Shown: positions 11,086-22,820 of the stretch, piece after piece
How positions within the stretch are numbered: the stretch's first letter is position 1
Layout: each line of letters starts with the position of its first letter
Origin: Luzula sylvatica
Lineage: Eukaryota > Streptophyta > Magnoliopsida > Poales > Juncaceae
Assembly (NCBI GenBank): GCA_946800325.1
Contig: OX326959.1
Coordinates: forward strand, 31,906,527 to 31,970,526
Direction of reading: 5' to 3'
DNA: 64,000 nucleotides
Translations under genes and position numbers: made by a program
The notes under the pieces: generated by a model
Told to the model about the DNA's origin: nothing
Seen by the model: only the letters and a program-made list of their open reading frames with translations
Database searches by the model: none

Positions 11086-11228
11086 CAACAATGTTAAGCA
11101 CCCCGCTCAATTACCCCCCAAATCTACCCGCAATGTTTAATTAGGAAATTATATGCATTTATTACTTGCTTAATCAATGGATGCGGGATTAGTGCGGGTT
11201 ATTTAATGCGGGTTGTATAACTTTATTG
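11086..11228. mobile_element. 143-bp MITE present in only one duplicate
   Basis: Relative to the duplicated unit at 35.7 kb, copy 1 has 143 extra bases flanked by the direct repeat GGATTTCAT (11077-11085 and 11229-11237). The empty site at about 35723-35731 has a single GGATTTCAT. The ends, CAACAATGTTAAGC and the complement CAATAAAGTTATAC, form an imperfect inverted repeat. The 8-9 bp duplication points to a hAT or Mutator type MITE. It inserted after the segmental duplication. Confidence 0.7.
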
Positions 11229-11442
11229 GGATTTCATTATAAAGGGGTTCGCTCTCTCCAGAATATTCCTATTTTGTTTTGCTGCTATTCAATTTTGCAT
11301 GCCCAATTTAGGGGTTTCTTATGTTTTCACTTCACTGCTATTCAATGAACAACTAGAAAAACAGGATATGCATAATTGAACAACTCAAAAAGTCTAATTA
11401 AAATAATTTTGATAATTAATAATTCTATTTAATATATTACAG

Positions 11443-12388
11443 GAGCAAAAATACTCGTCGTACCAGTCGGTCTTGGAGACGACAATCAAGGCATCGAGGA
11501 TGATTTCTCTGCCTGGTACGCCCTGAATTGTACAAGGGTATTTATGAAAATTTCCCGATCTATATATTTTTTTATAATTTCAGGAAAGAGGCATTATGGC
11601 CAGAATTGGATCAAATACTCCGAGACGATGTTGGTGTATACACAGAGAAAGCGGAGAGATTACTCAATTACCCCTCTGACACCTTATTCTCGATCCACAC
11701 TGACGAGGAGGACGGCTCGCCACTCGGCAGCAGCTCATTGGCTGCTCCTTTCCCCTCTCCGGTTACTCGCAGAGAAGCTCTCGCACGCTACGCCGACCTT
11801 GTAAATTTCAAAATTATTTTTTGCTACTCCCCTAAGAAATTGCGTGTTTTCTTTTTTCACTCGTACCCTTGTAAATTTCAAAATTATTTTTTGCTGATAA
11901 TTAAGTTTTTTAGAGTGCTTTGCTGGCATTGGCTGCACACGCGTCAGATCCAGCCGAGGATGATAGAGCCAAGTAATCAGCTTCTCCTGCTGGAAAGGTT
12001 TAGATAATTCATGATTTCATATATACCCCTATTAAATATCATGCGTTTTAATAATTTTGGAATTTTTCGGGGGGCATGATGAATATGGACAATGGATAGT
12101 AGCGAGCAAAAGAAGTTTACTAGAAGTAATGGCCGAATTTCCTTCGGCAAAACCGCCACTTGGCGTTTTCATCGCTGCTGGCGCTCGTCGTCTCCAACCC
12201 AGATATTATTCCATTTCGTCATCATACAAAAATATTATTTAATTTGTTCGTTACCGAAATTAATGTTTATTTTTTTAAAATTTATTTAGGATGGCGCCTT
12301 CGAGAATTCACGTGACGTGTGTGTTGGTATTCGAAACTACACCTTCTGGTACAGTTCACAAAGGAATCTGCTCCACTTGGATTAAGGT
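11443..12388 (+). pseudogene. NADPH-cytochrome P450 reductase pseudogene, copy 1
   Basis: Five CPR exons with conserved splice sites: 11443-11515 ([15 protein letters not shown]), 11584-11800 ([15 protein letters not shown] joined to [18 protein letters not shown]), 11914-11997 ([12 protein letters not shown]...SPAGK), about 12076-12230 ([32 protein letters not shown]) and 12292-12387 ([10 protein letters not shown]...[10 protein letters not shown]). The FMN-domain start and the NADPH-binding exons are absent. About 90 residues expected between the LRDD and VYTE segments are missing, and exon 3 has an in-frame TAA at 11974. It ends abruptly where PPR sequence begins (about 12391), so this is a chimeric junction. 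Confidence 0.9.
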
Positions 12389-12390
12389 AT

Positions 12391-14456
12391 GGTTCTCAAA
12401 AACCAAACTAGCCATGGAGACGTCTCTCGAGCGCTCTCTACTTTCGCTCTCCTGAGATACCATTGTCCTGCCGGTTATTCGTATCTCCTTGCACAACCCA
12501 TCTCTTCTCTTATCCATTGTATTTCTTCCCAAAGTTCGCACCCACAAAACCTCAAACGAGGGATTCAGTTACATGGAACACAATAATTAGCTGCTACATG
12601 CAATGATTATGAAAAAGTGCTAAAACTCATTTGCGAAATGGTCCGAAAAAATTTCAAAATCGACTCTATAACCTTGGTTGTTGGTCTAAATGCTTCTTCC
12701 CAAATTGGTTCCTTAAAATATGGGAAAGAAATTCACGCATTCTCAATTCGGCATTTATACGACAAAATAGATAGAGTAAGAAATGCCCTAATTTCAATGT
12801 ATTCGAGATGCAACCATATAGACCTCGCGTACCAGTTATTTAAATTGGCTGGTACACCAAGTAACATAGTTACATGGAACTCGATTATTGCTGGATTTGC
12901 ACTTACAGATAAAGCAGAAGAAACCTCTTCACTTTTTCGCGAAATGGTATATTATGGGCTAAAACCTAATTACATCACGATCGTTACATATTTATCCCTT
13001 TGTGCACGTGTGGCAAATTTATACCATGGTCGTGAGTTACATTGTTACATAATAAAAAATGGGTTAATGGATTTTAAATCATTATGGAACTCATTAGTGG
13101 ATATGTATTCAAAATCTGGTAAGGTTCAAATTGCGCAAAAGGTGTTTGACGAAATGCCTGATAGAGATGAAATCTCATATACCTCTATGATTGATGGGTA
13201 TGGAATGAAAGGAGAAGGATTAAAAGCAGTGAACTTGTTTTACCAAATGGTCAAAACGGGTTTAAAACCCGACCCGATAATAATGGTAGCGGTATTATCA
13301 GCATGTAGTCACTCAGGACTGGTACGAGAAGCCGAATCCCTTTTCGAGAAAATGGAGAAAGCCCAAAATGGAGCATTATTCTTGCATGGTGGATTTATAC
13401 TCACGAGCTGGATTATTAACAAAAGCAGAAGATTTACTAAACAGTAAAATATTCTCACCTAACCCCGCGATGTGGGCCTCGCTTATAACTTTCTCGCTAG
13501 AGCATAAAAAATTCGAAATTGGGAAAAGGGCTGCTAAGAAACTTTTAGAAATTGGAACGAATAACTCGGGTCATTATGTGTTGATTGCTAATTTATACGC
13601 AGCGTGTAAATGCTGGGACGAATTGGGGATGGTTAGGGTTTTAATGAGGGATTTGGGTAGGGGTGTCAACGGTTCGGATCCGGTTCGGATAGTGGTCATA
13701 CCAGATCCATATCCATATTTTTTTTCGGATACGGATCCGGATACGGAATTATCCGGATCCGGATACGGTTCGGATAATAAACGGATACGGATACGGTTCG
13801 GATATTGTCGGATACGGATACGGATACGGTTCTCTTTCGGATATTAAAACGGATACTATGTTATCATAATATAACTTATTTTTTAGCTATAAATATATAT
13901 AATTGTGATATGAACGATAAATATGATTATATTTAAACATAATTTTACGATTGTGAGTTTAAATCACTCACAAATCATTAATTTGTATATGATTTTTCAA
14001 CTAATATCAAATATAATACATAAAAATAATATATAATATACGTATCCGGATCCGGTTCCGGATACTCGAATCTGGTTCCGAGTATCCGGATCCTAAAAAT
14101 ATCCGGATCCGGAACACGGATCCGGTTCCCGCACCAAAACCGAATATCGAATCCGGTTCCGGATCCTAAAATTAGCAACCAGATCCATATCCGGATCCAC
14201 TCGGATCCGGATATTTTTTTCCAATCCGGATATTTCTTCGGATACGGTTCGGGTCGGTTCGGGCAATATCCACACCATTGACATCCCTAGATTTGGGGGT
14301 GAGAAAGTCTCCTGGGTTAGCTTGGGTTGATTTGGGCAACGGGTTTGACCCGTTTCTGGTTTCTGATCGGTCGAACCCGTTATCCCCGCAGATTTATAAG
14401 GTTTTGGATGAATTGTATGAACAAATGAACGATTTGGGCAGTAGTAATGGATTTTA
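12391..14456 (+). pseudogene. PPR pseudogene, copy 2, interrupted by a MITE
   Basis: Near-identical to the PPR gene from its codon 15 region to its stop, but it lacks the ATG region. About 540 bp corresponding to 6067-6606 is deleted, and smaller deletions occur near 12604 and at about 13361 (14 bp, frameshift). A 632-bp hAT MITE (13658-14289) splits the C-terminal E region. The remaining open frames (276 and 159 residues) are fragments. High identity to the parent implies recent duplication. Confidence 0.95.
13658..14289. mobile_element. hAT-type MITE, family A copy 1
   Basis: It starts TAGGGGTGTCAACGGT and ends with the complement of TAGGGATGTCAATGGT. It is flanked by the perfect 8-bp duplication GATTTGGG (13650-13657 and 14290-14297), and the intact PPR gene at 7708-7716 shows the uninterrupted target. 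Both halves are filled with GGATCCGGATACGG-like repeats around an AT-rich centre. No transposase is present. Confidence 0.93.
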
Positions 14457-17078
14457 ATTATTGTGATGGGCCAATTTTGGTATTATTTTTTTTATCATGT
14501 ATCTATATACTTGATGAAATGAGCTGTATAAACTAGAAAGTATAATATGAGAGGTGGTGGTTGATAAATCATATCATCATGCTACGCCGTACAATTCATG
14601 CATTAATTTTCAATTTTGTATAATTGAATGTTGATTTGTTTGTTTTATGTATGATAGAAATTTCTTTGGTACACAAAAATAAAATAAAACAAAAAATATA
14701 TAGTAACTTCAATTCCAGTACACTTTGTCAACAACAAAACTTTAATTCTATGTTTCTCCATATGGTCATCGTTGTTTGTTTATATCGTTCAAACTATACT
14801 ATACATTTTGTTCTTTTCGAAAATCTGAAATTTCAATTTTATGTAGGTGTATCGATCTTTATATTTCTTAACGGGACTAACATTCGACCGTTAATCGAGA
14901 TAAGTCCGTCGCTTAGTTTTCCATTTATACTATACTGGAATGCTATCATTGATAAATGATTTTCCTCTAATATCTTAAATATCTTTATAATTTTAAATGT
15001 ATTTCGCATTTCAAACATATTAACGAATTAATTACGAATTCCATATTATATTCTGTTAGCGATGTAAGATATAAATATCCTTTAAGGTGACATTTAATTT
15101 GTATGAGCTTATCACACAAAATGTATTTTTAGATGATTATTTGATTTCTCTAATTAATTAAATCATTGGTCCTTCATGCAAGCCTTAGCCTTTACCCTCG
15201 AGGCCTCAATTATTTTTTGAATAATTAATAATTGTGTGTGTGTTTTTCATGCGTGACGTGTTAATATAGGTTAATGTCGATTGTCGAGTAACTAAATAAT
15301 GAAAAGAATACTCCCATCATTATTTGTTATACACAGTAATTAGAACAATTAAAATAATATTTTTTAATTTTCTTCTCGAGAATTGTATGTTTCAACTGAG
15401 AATTTTGTACCGACAAGTTATTATTATTTTTCAAAAACTATCGTAAAATTACGCGAAACGTGTCTCTATGAAATTCGTAGAATACAATTTAAAAAAATAT
15501 CGACTTGAAGTCTTCGGATCATATTTAGTCATTCATGATACGCTAATATTAGGCATATAACACGTCCAATTCAAATAAAAAAAATTCAAATCGGTTTAAT
15601 ATTTGGTCATTATGTTAATAATTCGTGAATTGTTATATAGTTAGAATTATTTTACATGATGCGTATACAGTAATTCGATACATACAAATATATAAATATT
15701 TTTTTATTCGGAAATAATTAAGAAATATCATTATTTTATTATATAATATTTATTTTAGTTCAAAATCATAAATTTATAGATGTTATTGATTTTTTTTGTC
15801 CGAGTTTTTGTTTGAAATTTAATGTTGCATTGTTTATGAAACCAAAATACTTGATGAAATGAGCTCTACAAAGTCTAATGCGAGAGGTGGTGGTTGATAA
15901 AATCATTTCATCATTCTGCGCCGTACAATTCATGCATTAATTTATAATTGAGTGTTGATTTGTTTGTTTTATGTATGATAGAGGCTAATTAATGATTGAG
16001 CATTAAGTTATGAAAACAACACATCAGTATTATTCATTAGACAAAAATAAAATAAAACAAAAAATATATAGTAACTTCAATTTCAGTACACTTTTTCAAC
16101 ATATTTTTTTAATTTAAAATATTATATAATCTCATCGTTGTTTATTTATATCGTTCAAACTATAGTGTACCTTTAATTTTTCACGAAAATCTGAAATTCC
16201 AATTTTATGTAGGTGTATCGATATTTATATTTCTTAACGGGACTAACATACGACCGTTAATCCAGATTAATCCGCCTCTTACTAATCCATTTATTATTTG
16301 TGAAATGGTACCGCAAACCAAATTCGCACTGCTTCACATTACTAGAATTCTGTCATTGATAAATGATTTTCCTCTAATATCTTAAATCTCGGTATAGTTT
16401 TAAAAGTTCTTTACCTTTCAAACACATTAGCGAATAATTATGAATCGCATATTATATTCTGTAATTAGTGATATATGATATAAATATCCTTTAAATATGG
16501 TGACATTTAATTTGTATGAGCTTATCACACAAAATGTGTTTCTAGAAAATTATTTGATTTCTGTAATTAATTAAATCAGCACATATAATCACTGGTCCTT
16601 CATGCAAACCTTAGCCTCTCTTGGATAGGGTGAAGAATTGACATGGTGAATTTACTGATTAAAAGAAAAAATTACCTTCGAGGCCTCAATTAATTTCTGA
16701 AAACAATACCCCATAATTTTTTGTTATACACAGAAACTAGAACAAATAAAATAATATTTTTTGAATTTCTTTTCAAGAATTGTATGTTTTCACTGAGAAT
16801 TTTGCACCGACCAGTTATTATTATTTTTCAAAACTATTGCGAAATTACTGGTATGCGAAACGTGTTTCTATGAAATTCGTACATTACAAGAGATAATAGT
16901 CCAATAGAATACATGAACAAATTCACGTATATAATCATTCATGATTATATTTATTTGTTAGTTTTTTTCCAAAGTAAAACTAAAAGGATCAAATTACTGG
17001 CTTGGAGTTTTCGGACCATATATAATCATTCATGATACGTTAATAATATTATGGCACATAACACATTCACGTATGCCT
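14457..17078. repeat. Two successive copies of the PPR 3' flank
   Basis: 14457-15840 repeats the DNA downstream of the PPR gene, and 15841-16900 repeats it again, both in the same orientation with indels. The first also shares its distal part (15270-15840) with 47920-48430. The segment at about 16985-17015 matches the sequence next to the GC minisatellite at 9158-9175. No gene is seen. Confidence 0.8.
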
Positions 17079-17663
17079 AGGGATGTCAATGGTGTGGATA
17101 TTGCCCGAACCGGCCCGAACCGTATCCGAAGAAATATCCGGATTCGAAAAAAATATCATGGATTTGATTGCTAATTTTAGGATCCGGAACCGGATTCGAT
17201 ATTCGGTTTTGGTGCGAGGACCGGATCCGTGTTCCGGATCCGGGTATTTTTAGGATCCGGATACTCGGAACCAGATTCGAGTATCCGGAACCGGATCCGG
17301 ATACGCATATTATATATTATTTTTATGTATTATATTTGATATTAGTTAAACAAATCATATACAAATTAATGATTTGTGAGTGATTTAAACTCACAATCGT
17401 AAAATTACGTTTAAATATAATCATATTTATCGTTCATGTCACAAATTATATATATTTATAGCTAAAAAGTAAGTTATGTTATGATAACATAGTATCCGTT
17501 TTAATATCCGAAAGAGAACTGTATCCGTATCCGACAATATCCGAACCGTATCCGTATCCGTTTATTATCCGGATTCGGATAATTCCGTATCCGGATCCGT
17601 ATCCGAAAAAAATATATGGATATGGATCTGGTATGACCACTATCCGAACCGTTGACACCCCTA
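17079..17663. mobile_element. hAT-type MITE, family A copy 2 (inverted)
   Basis: It starts TAGGGATGTCAATGGT and ends GTTGACACCCCTA, opposite in orientation to the 13.7-kb copy, with the same GGATCCGG-rich subterminal regions and AT core. The flanks carry TATGCC directly repeated (17073-17078 and 17664-17669), a 6-bp exact part of an expected 8-bp duplication. Confidence 0.88.
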
Positions 17664-17753
17664 TATGCCTCAAATAAAAAAAAATATTCGAGTCGGTCTA
17701 ATATTTGATTAATATATATGATACTCGTTCTCAATTCGGCTATTAGTATATAG

Positions 17754-18267
17754 CTAAGTTAGTCAATTCGCGAATAATTCGCGAATAATACACGAATTAT
17801 ACGAATTTTGAAAAATACGCGAACTTCGCGTATCCAATTCAGTGATTCGAAAATATTCGCGAATTTTATGGCCAAAAAATATTCGGCCGATTTTTTGCCG
17901 AATTCAGTGATTTTTTGCCGAATTTTTCAAATTGAGAATTTTTAATTGTTTATATGTATTGCAATTTCTAAGTTACATGAGTCATATCATGATCTAAGTT
18001 AGTCAATTCGCGAATAGTTCGCGAATAATACACGAATTATATGAATTTTGAAAAATACGCAAACTTCGCGGTATTATATTTTGCCGAATTTTTTGAACCG
18101 AATTTTTAATAAAAATCGTATTATACACGAACCTATACGAATACGAATATTACCCGTTCACGTTTTTTAGGTCCGAATTTGTTGCCGTATAGAAAAACGC
18201 ACTATCCGAATTATACACGAACGTATTCCGTATCGTATTATTGCCGTATCCCGAATGACTGACTATG
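17754..18267. mobile_element. hAT-type MITE, family B copy 1
   Basis: A 514-bp element from CTAAGTTAGTCAATTCGCGA to CGAATGACTGACTATG, with imperfect terminal inverted repeats. It is flanked by the perfect 8-bp duplication GTATATAG (17746-17753 and 18268-18275). An internal copy of the left end occurs at about 17995. It is rich in ATTCGCGAAT and CCGAATTTTT motifs. No coding capacity. Confidence 0.88.
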
Positions 18268-18275
18268 GTATATAG

Positions 18276-18889
18276 ATATGATTATTTTACATAATACGGA
18301 TACAATAATTCAATACATAAAATTACTTTTTTTATTCATAATTAATTGAGAAATATCATTACTTTATTAAATAATATTTAGTTTAGTTCGAAACCACAAA
18401 TTTATGGATGTTATTGATATTTGTTTTTGCCTTAATCTTTGTTCGAAATATAATATTTTATTGTTTATGAAAAGATTATACTTCTAAAAAAGAAGAGGCA
18501 TTATACTAATACATGGTATAGTAAGTGTTTTTTTAAAAATAACTAATAATACTAATATATTTTCCAATTTTTTTTTCTCATGAAAGTACTTTGTGTTTAT
18601 AAAAAAAATCTGAAATTTTTTTTTTCAAAAAAAGAAAAATATCATATAATATATATATTATGTACGTTATCGTAATGTGTGACATAATTGTCTAAATAAA
18701 CATGACATATTTGCACTTAACAGCCACACCACAATCTTAGTGATGAAAACGATTAATTGAATCAAAATTGAGAAGTTAAGAGTTTGATTGAGCCAATTAA
18801 AACATGAAAGGTTTGATGAAAAAAAATCATAAAAATAAATATGTCATGCAAATCACAATATAACTATATCATATTTGTTCCTACATACA
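18276..18889. other. AT-rich flank, part of an inverted paralogous block
   Basis: No gene. From about 18600 onward this DNA is present in reverse orientation at 50.39-50.66 kb. 18290-18480 also resembles 48240-48430 in direct orientation. Confidence 0.6.
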
Positions 18890-18897
18890 ATACGTAC

Positions 18898-19412
18898 CAT
18901 AATCAGTCATTCGGGATACGGCAATAATACGATACGGGATACGTTCGTGTATAATTCGGATAGTGCGTTTTTCAATACGGCAAAAAATTCGGACCTAAAA
19001 GACGTGAACGGATAATATATGTATTCGTATAGGTTCGTGTATAATACGATTTATATTAAAAATTCGGTTAAAAAAATTCGGCAAAATATAATACCGCGAA
19101 ATTTGCGTATTTTTCAAAATTCGTATCATTCGGGTTTTATTCGCGAACTATTCGCAAATTGACTAACTTATATCATGATATGACTCATCTAAATTAGAAA
19201 TCGCAATACATATAAACAATTAAAAATTCTCAATTCGAAAAATTCGGCAAAAAAATCGCTGAATTCGGCAAAAAATCGGCTGAATATTTTTTGGCCATAA
19301 AATTCGCGAATATTTCCGAATCACTGAATTGTATACCCGAAGTTCGCGTATTTTTGAAAATCCGTATAATTCGTGTATTATTCGCGAACTATTCGCGAAT
19401 TGACTAACTTAG
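18898..19412. mobile_element. hAT-type MITE, family B copy 2 (inverted)
   Basis: A 515-bp element in opposite orientation to the 17.75-kb copy, starting CATAATCAGTCATTCGGGAT and ending CGAATTGACTAACTTAG. It is flanked by ATACGTAC at 18890-18897 and 19413-19420. The inverted paralogue at 50370-50377 has a single GTACGTAT, which is the empty site and proves the boundaries. Confidence 0.93.
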
Positions 19413-19720
19413 ATACGTACTACCTATCCTATTATATATACATGATATATCGTGTTTACTTCAAAAAATATTTTATTTTTATATAAGATGTAATTTCTTA
19501 GTATTATTTAAAAGATACCATATATCATGCCCGCAAATTTCACCATCACATTCTTTATATTCTAATCAACACACTAATTAATATGGCAATTAGCATATGC
19601 CATATAATTAATAATTAATTAACATTCGTGTGAATTGACGGTTTTAATTAATATTAATTAATTGTTAATTATGTATTTTTGTTTATTACCATGTTAATGA
19701 AGCGTGTTAATTAGAATATA

Positions 19721-22700
19721 CTAGCATTACCCCCGCGCAATTGCGCGGGGCTGTTCGGGTTTATAAGTAATGTAGTTGAAAAAAATTGTTGTTCGTTTTG
19801 TGTATGTGACTTTCTTTTTGTAATCATTATTGTATGTGTAATTTAGTGTGTTGTGTGCGAGTGAAATTTTGTAGCAAAAATCGTTTGAAAATTTTAAGAG
19901 CCGGATTTCTTGAATAATTCAAACGGTTATTGCTAAAAAAATTATCTATATTTTATACTTCATAAGTAAAATAAGGAAAAAGAACGAATGAGTCGTCATG
20001 AAATTTATTAAGAACATAATAGTTCAGAAAACATTGCTGAAAAAAAGAGTGTTTTTAATTTCACAAATCTTTAATTTCACTACATATTTAGTACAAATAT
20101 TTTTCGTCCTTTGTGTGGTCAGTCAACAACAAAGTTTGACGATGTCATCGCTAACCGTTTCGTTCGAATCTTTAATTTAAATTATGTCATGATTATTCGC
20201 ACATCCATGATTTGGTATATTTTTAACCCCCTAATTTTTTTTGGATATTATAAAAAATTCTCTATCTTTTCATAAACTCCCAAAAAAAAAACTCTTTACC
20301 AAACTTTTATTTTAAAATACTCCTTATGGATGATATTAATTTTTTTTTTTCCAAAATACCCTCCAAATCTCATATGTAATAATTAAAACTTATTTTTGTT
20401 ATTTTTTTTTAATTTTAAGAAAATTCATAAACACTTCTTAACACGTAGTGATTTAAAAAAATTTAAATTATTACATATTTTGTTTATATAATTATAATAT
20501 TACATTCTTTATTCATAAAAAAACTAACATTAAATGATAATAAATAAACACCTTGCAAATATATTCATAGAAAATATCTATTTAAACATCTATTTTTTAT
20601 TTTAGTTTTCTTTTTATGTATTTTTTAATAGTTTTGTGATATTTTATTTTTAAATATTTGCAAGATGTTCTTTTATTAATATTGTTCAACTTATTATAAT
20701 TTTATTTTAGTTTTTCAAGAAAAATAATAAAGGACCAAAATGTAAATTTTAAAACTTCGGAGGACAAAAATGCAAATATAAAGGACCAAAATGTGGAAAA
20801 AGGACAAAAATATAATTTTTTTTAAAAAATATGACCAATTTGAGGCTCCTGGACTAAAATGTAAATTTCAAAACTTCGAAGGGCCAAAATGCAAATAGAA
20901 AGGACCAAAATGAGAAAAAAAAAGGACCAAAATGTAAAAAAAATTTCGAAAAAAGGACCAATTTGTAAATAAAAAAGGACCAAAATGGGAAAAAAGGACC
21001 AAAATGTAAATTGTTTTCGAAAAAAGGACCAATTTGTAAATCAAAAAGGACCAAAATGTAAAAAAAAAAAATATTACAAATAGGCCCCTGGTGACGTGGC
21101 TGCACCAGGCAAGAAAAATAATAAAGGACCAAAATGTAAATTTTAAAACTTCGAAGGACCAAAATGCAAATATAAAGGACCGAAATGTGATAAAAAAGGA
21201 CCAAATTGTAATTTGTTTTAAAAAACAGGACCAATTTGAGGCCCCTGGACCAAAATGTGAATATTAAAATTTCGAAGGACCAAAATGCAAATATAAAGGA
21301 CCAAAATGTAAAAAAGAAGGACCAAAATGTAATTTTTTTTTAAAAAAAGGACCAATTTGTAAATCAAAAAGGACCAAAATGTAAAACAAATATTTTTTTT
21401 TACAAATAGACCCCTGTTGACGTGGCTGCCTGGACTAAAATGTAAATTTCAAAACTTCGAAGGGCCAAAATGCAAATAGAAAGGACCAAAATGTTAAAAA
21501 AAAGGAGCAAAATGTAATTTTTTTTGAAAAAAGGACCAAAATGCAAATATAAAGGACCGAAATGTGATAAAGAAGGACCAAAATGTAATTTTTTTTAAAA
21601 AACAGGACCAATTTGAGGCCCCTGGACCAAAATATGAATATTAAAACTTCGAAGGACCAAAATGCAAATATAAAGGACCAAAATGTAAAAACAAAGGACC
21701 AAAATGTAATTTTTTTTTTAAAAAGGACCAATTTATAAATAAAAAAAGACCAAAATGTAAAAAAAAAAAAAAAATTTACGAATAGGCCCCTAGTGACGTG
21801 GCTGCACCAGGAGGCAGCAAATCCCCTTGCATTAGTATGTAGATAGATTTTATTTTAGTTTTTCAAGAAAAATAATAAAGGACCAAAATGTAAATTTTAA
21901 AACTTCGGAGGACAAAATGCAAATATAAAGGAACAAAATGTGAAAAAAGGACAAAAATATAATTTTTTTTAAAAAATATGACCAATTTGAGGCCCCTGGA
22001 CTAAAATGTAAATTTTAAAACTTCGAAGGGCCAAAATGCAAATATAAAGGACCAAAATGAGAAAAAGGACCAAAATGTAATTTTTTTCGAAAAAAGGACC
22101 AATTTGTAAATAAAAAAGGACCAAAATGTAAAATTTTTTCGAAAAAAGGACCAATTTGTAAATCAAAAAGGACCAAAATGTGAAAAAAAATAAAGGACCG
22201 AAATGTGATAAAAAAGGACCAAAATGTAAATTGTTTTAAAAAACAGGACCAATTTGAGGCCCCTGGACAAAAATGTGAATATTAAAATTTCGAAGGACCA
22301 AATTGCAAATATAAAGGACCAAAATGTAATTTGTTTTTTTAAAAAAGGACCAATTTGTAAATCAAAAAGGACCAAAATGTAAAATTTTTTTTTTTTTTTA
22401 CAAATAGACCCCTGGTGACGTGGCTGCCTGGACTAAAATATAAATTTCAAAACTTCGAAGGGCCAAAATGTAAATATAAAGGACCAAAATGTAATTTTTT
22501 TTCGAAGAAAGGACCAAAATGAAAATATAAAGGACCGAAATGTGATAAAGAAGGACCAAAATGTAATTTGTTTTTAAAAAAAGGTCCAATTTGAGGCCCC
22601 TGGACCAAAATGTGAATATTAAAACTTCGAAGGACCAAAATGCAAAAAAAAGGACCAAAATGTAATTTTTTTTTTTAAAAAAGACCAATTTGTAAATAAA

Positions 22701-22809
22701 AAAGGACCAAAATGTAAAAAAATAATTTTTTTTTTACGAATATGCCTCTGGTGACGTGGCTGCACCAGGAGGCAGCAAATCCCCTTGCATTAGTATATAG
22801 ATAGATAGA
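19721..22809 (-). mobile_element. Non-autonomous Helitron, 3.1 kb
   Basis: Read on the minus strand, it begins TCTATCTATCTATATACTAA next to an A, and ends in a GC hairpin (CCCCGCGCAATTGCGCGGGG, 19731-19751) followed by GTAATGCTAG next to a T. These are the classic Helitron TC start, subterminal hairpin and CTRR end, inserted at A^T. The inverted paralogue near 50082-50096 keeps the empty site CTCCATA/TATATTCTAA. The inside lacks Rep/helicase coding; it is AT-rich (19760-20690) and then filled with 'aaggaccaaaatgtaaa' repeats. A second internal 5'-end-like motif occurs at about 21847. Confidence 0.92.
20696..22790. repeat. GGACCAAAATG repeat array inside the Helitron
   Basis: Dozens of 'ggaccaaaatg' units separated by A- or T-runs, with longer blocks containing 'aaacttcgaagg' and 'aggcccctgg'. 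A larger tandem period of about 1147 bp is visible (matching starts at 20701 and 21848), and the 'gtgacgtggctgcaccagg' stretch recurs at each block end. The minus-strand open frames of repeated Phe/Trp/Leu are by-products. Confidence 0.9.
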
Positions 22810-22820
22810 TATGGAGAACG

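Noticed and set aside
13658..14289. Glycine/arginine-type ORFs with GSGYGSD or RIRIRF repeats
   Set aside because: They are products of GGATCCGGATACGG repeats in the hAT MITEs and not protein genes.
20854..22688. Minus-strand Phe/Trp/Leu-rich ORFs that look like membrane proteins
   Set aside because: They are translations of the GGACCAAAATG array inside a Helitron.
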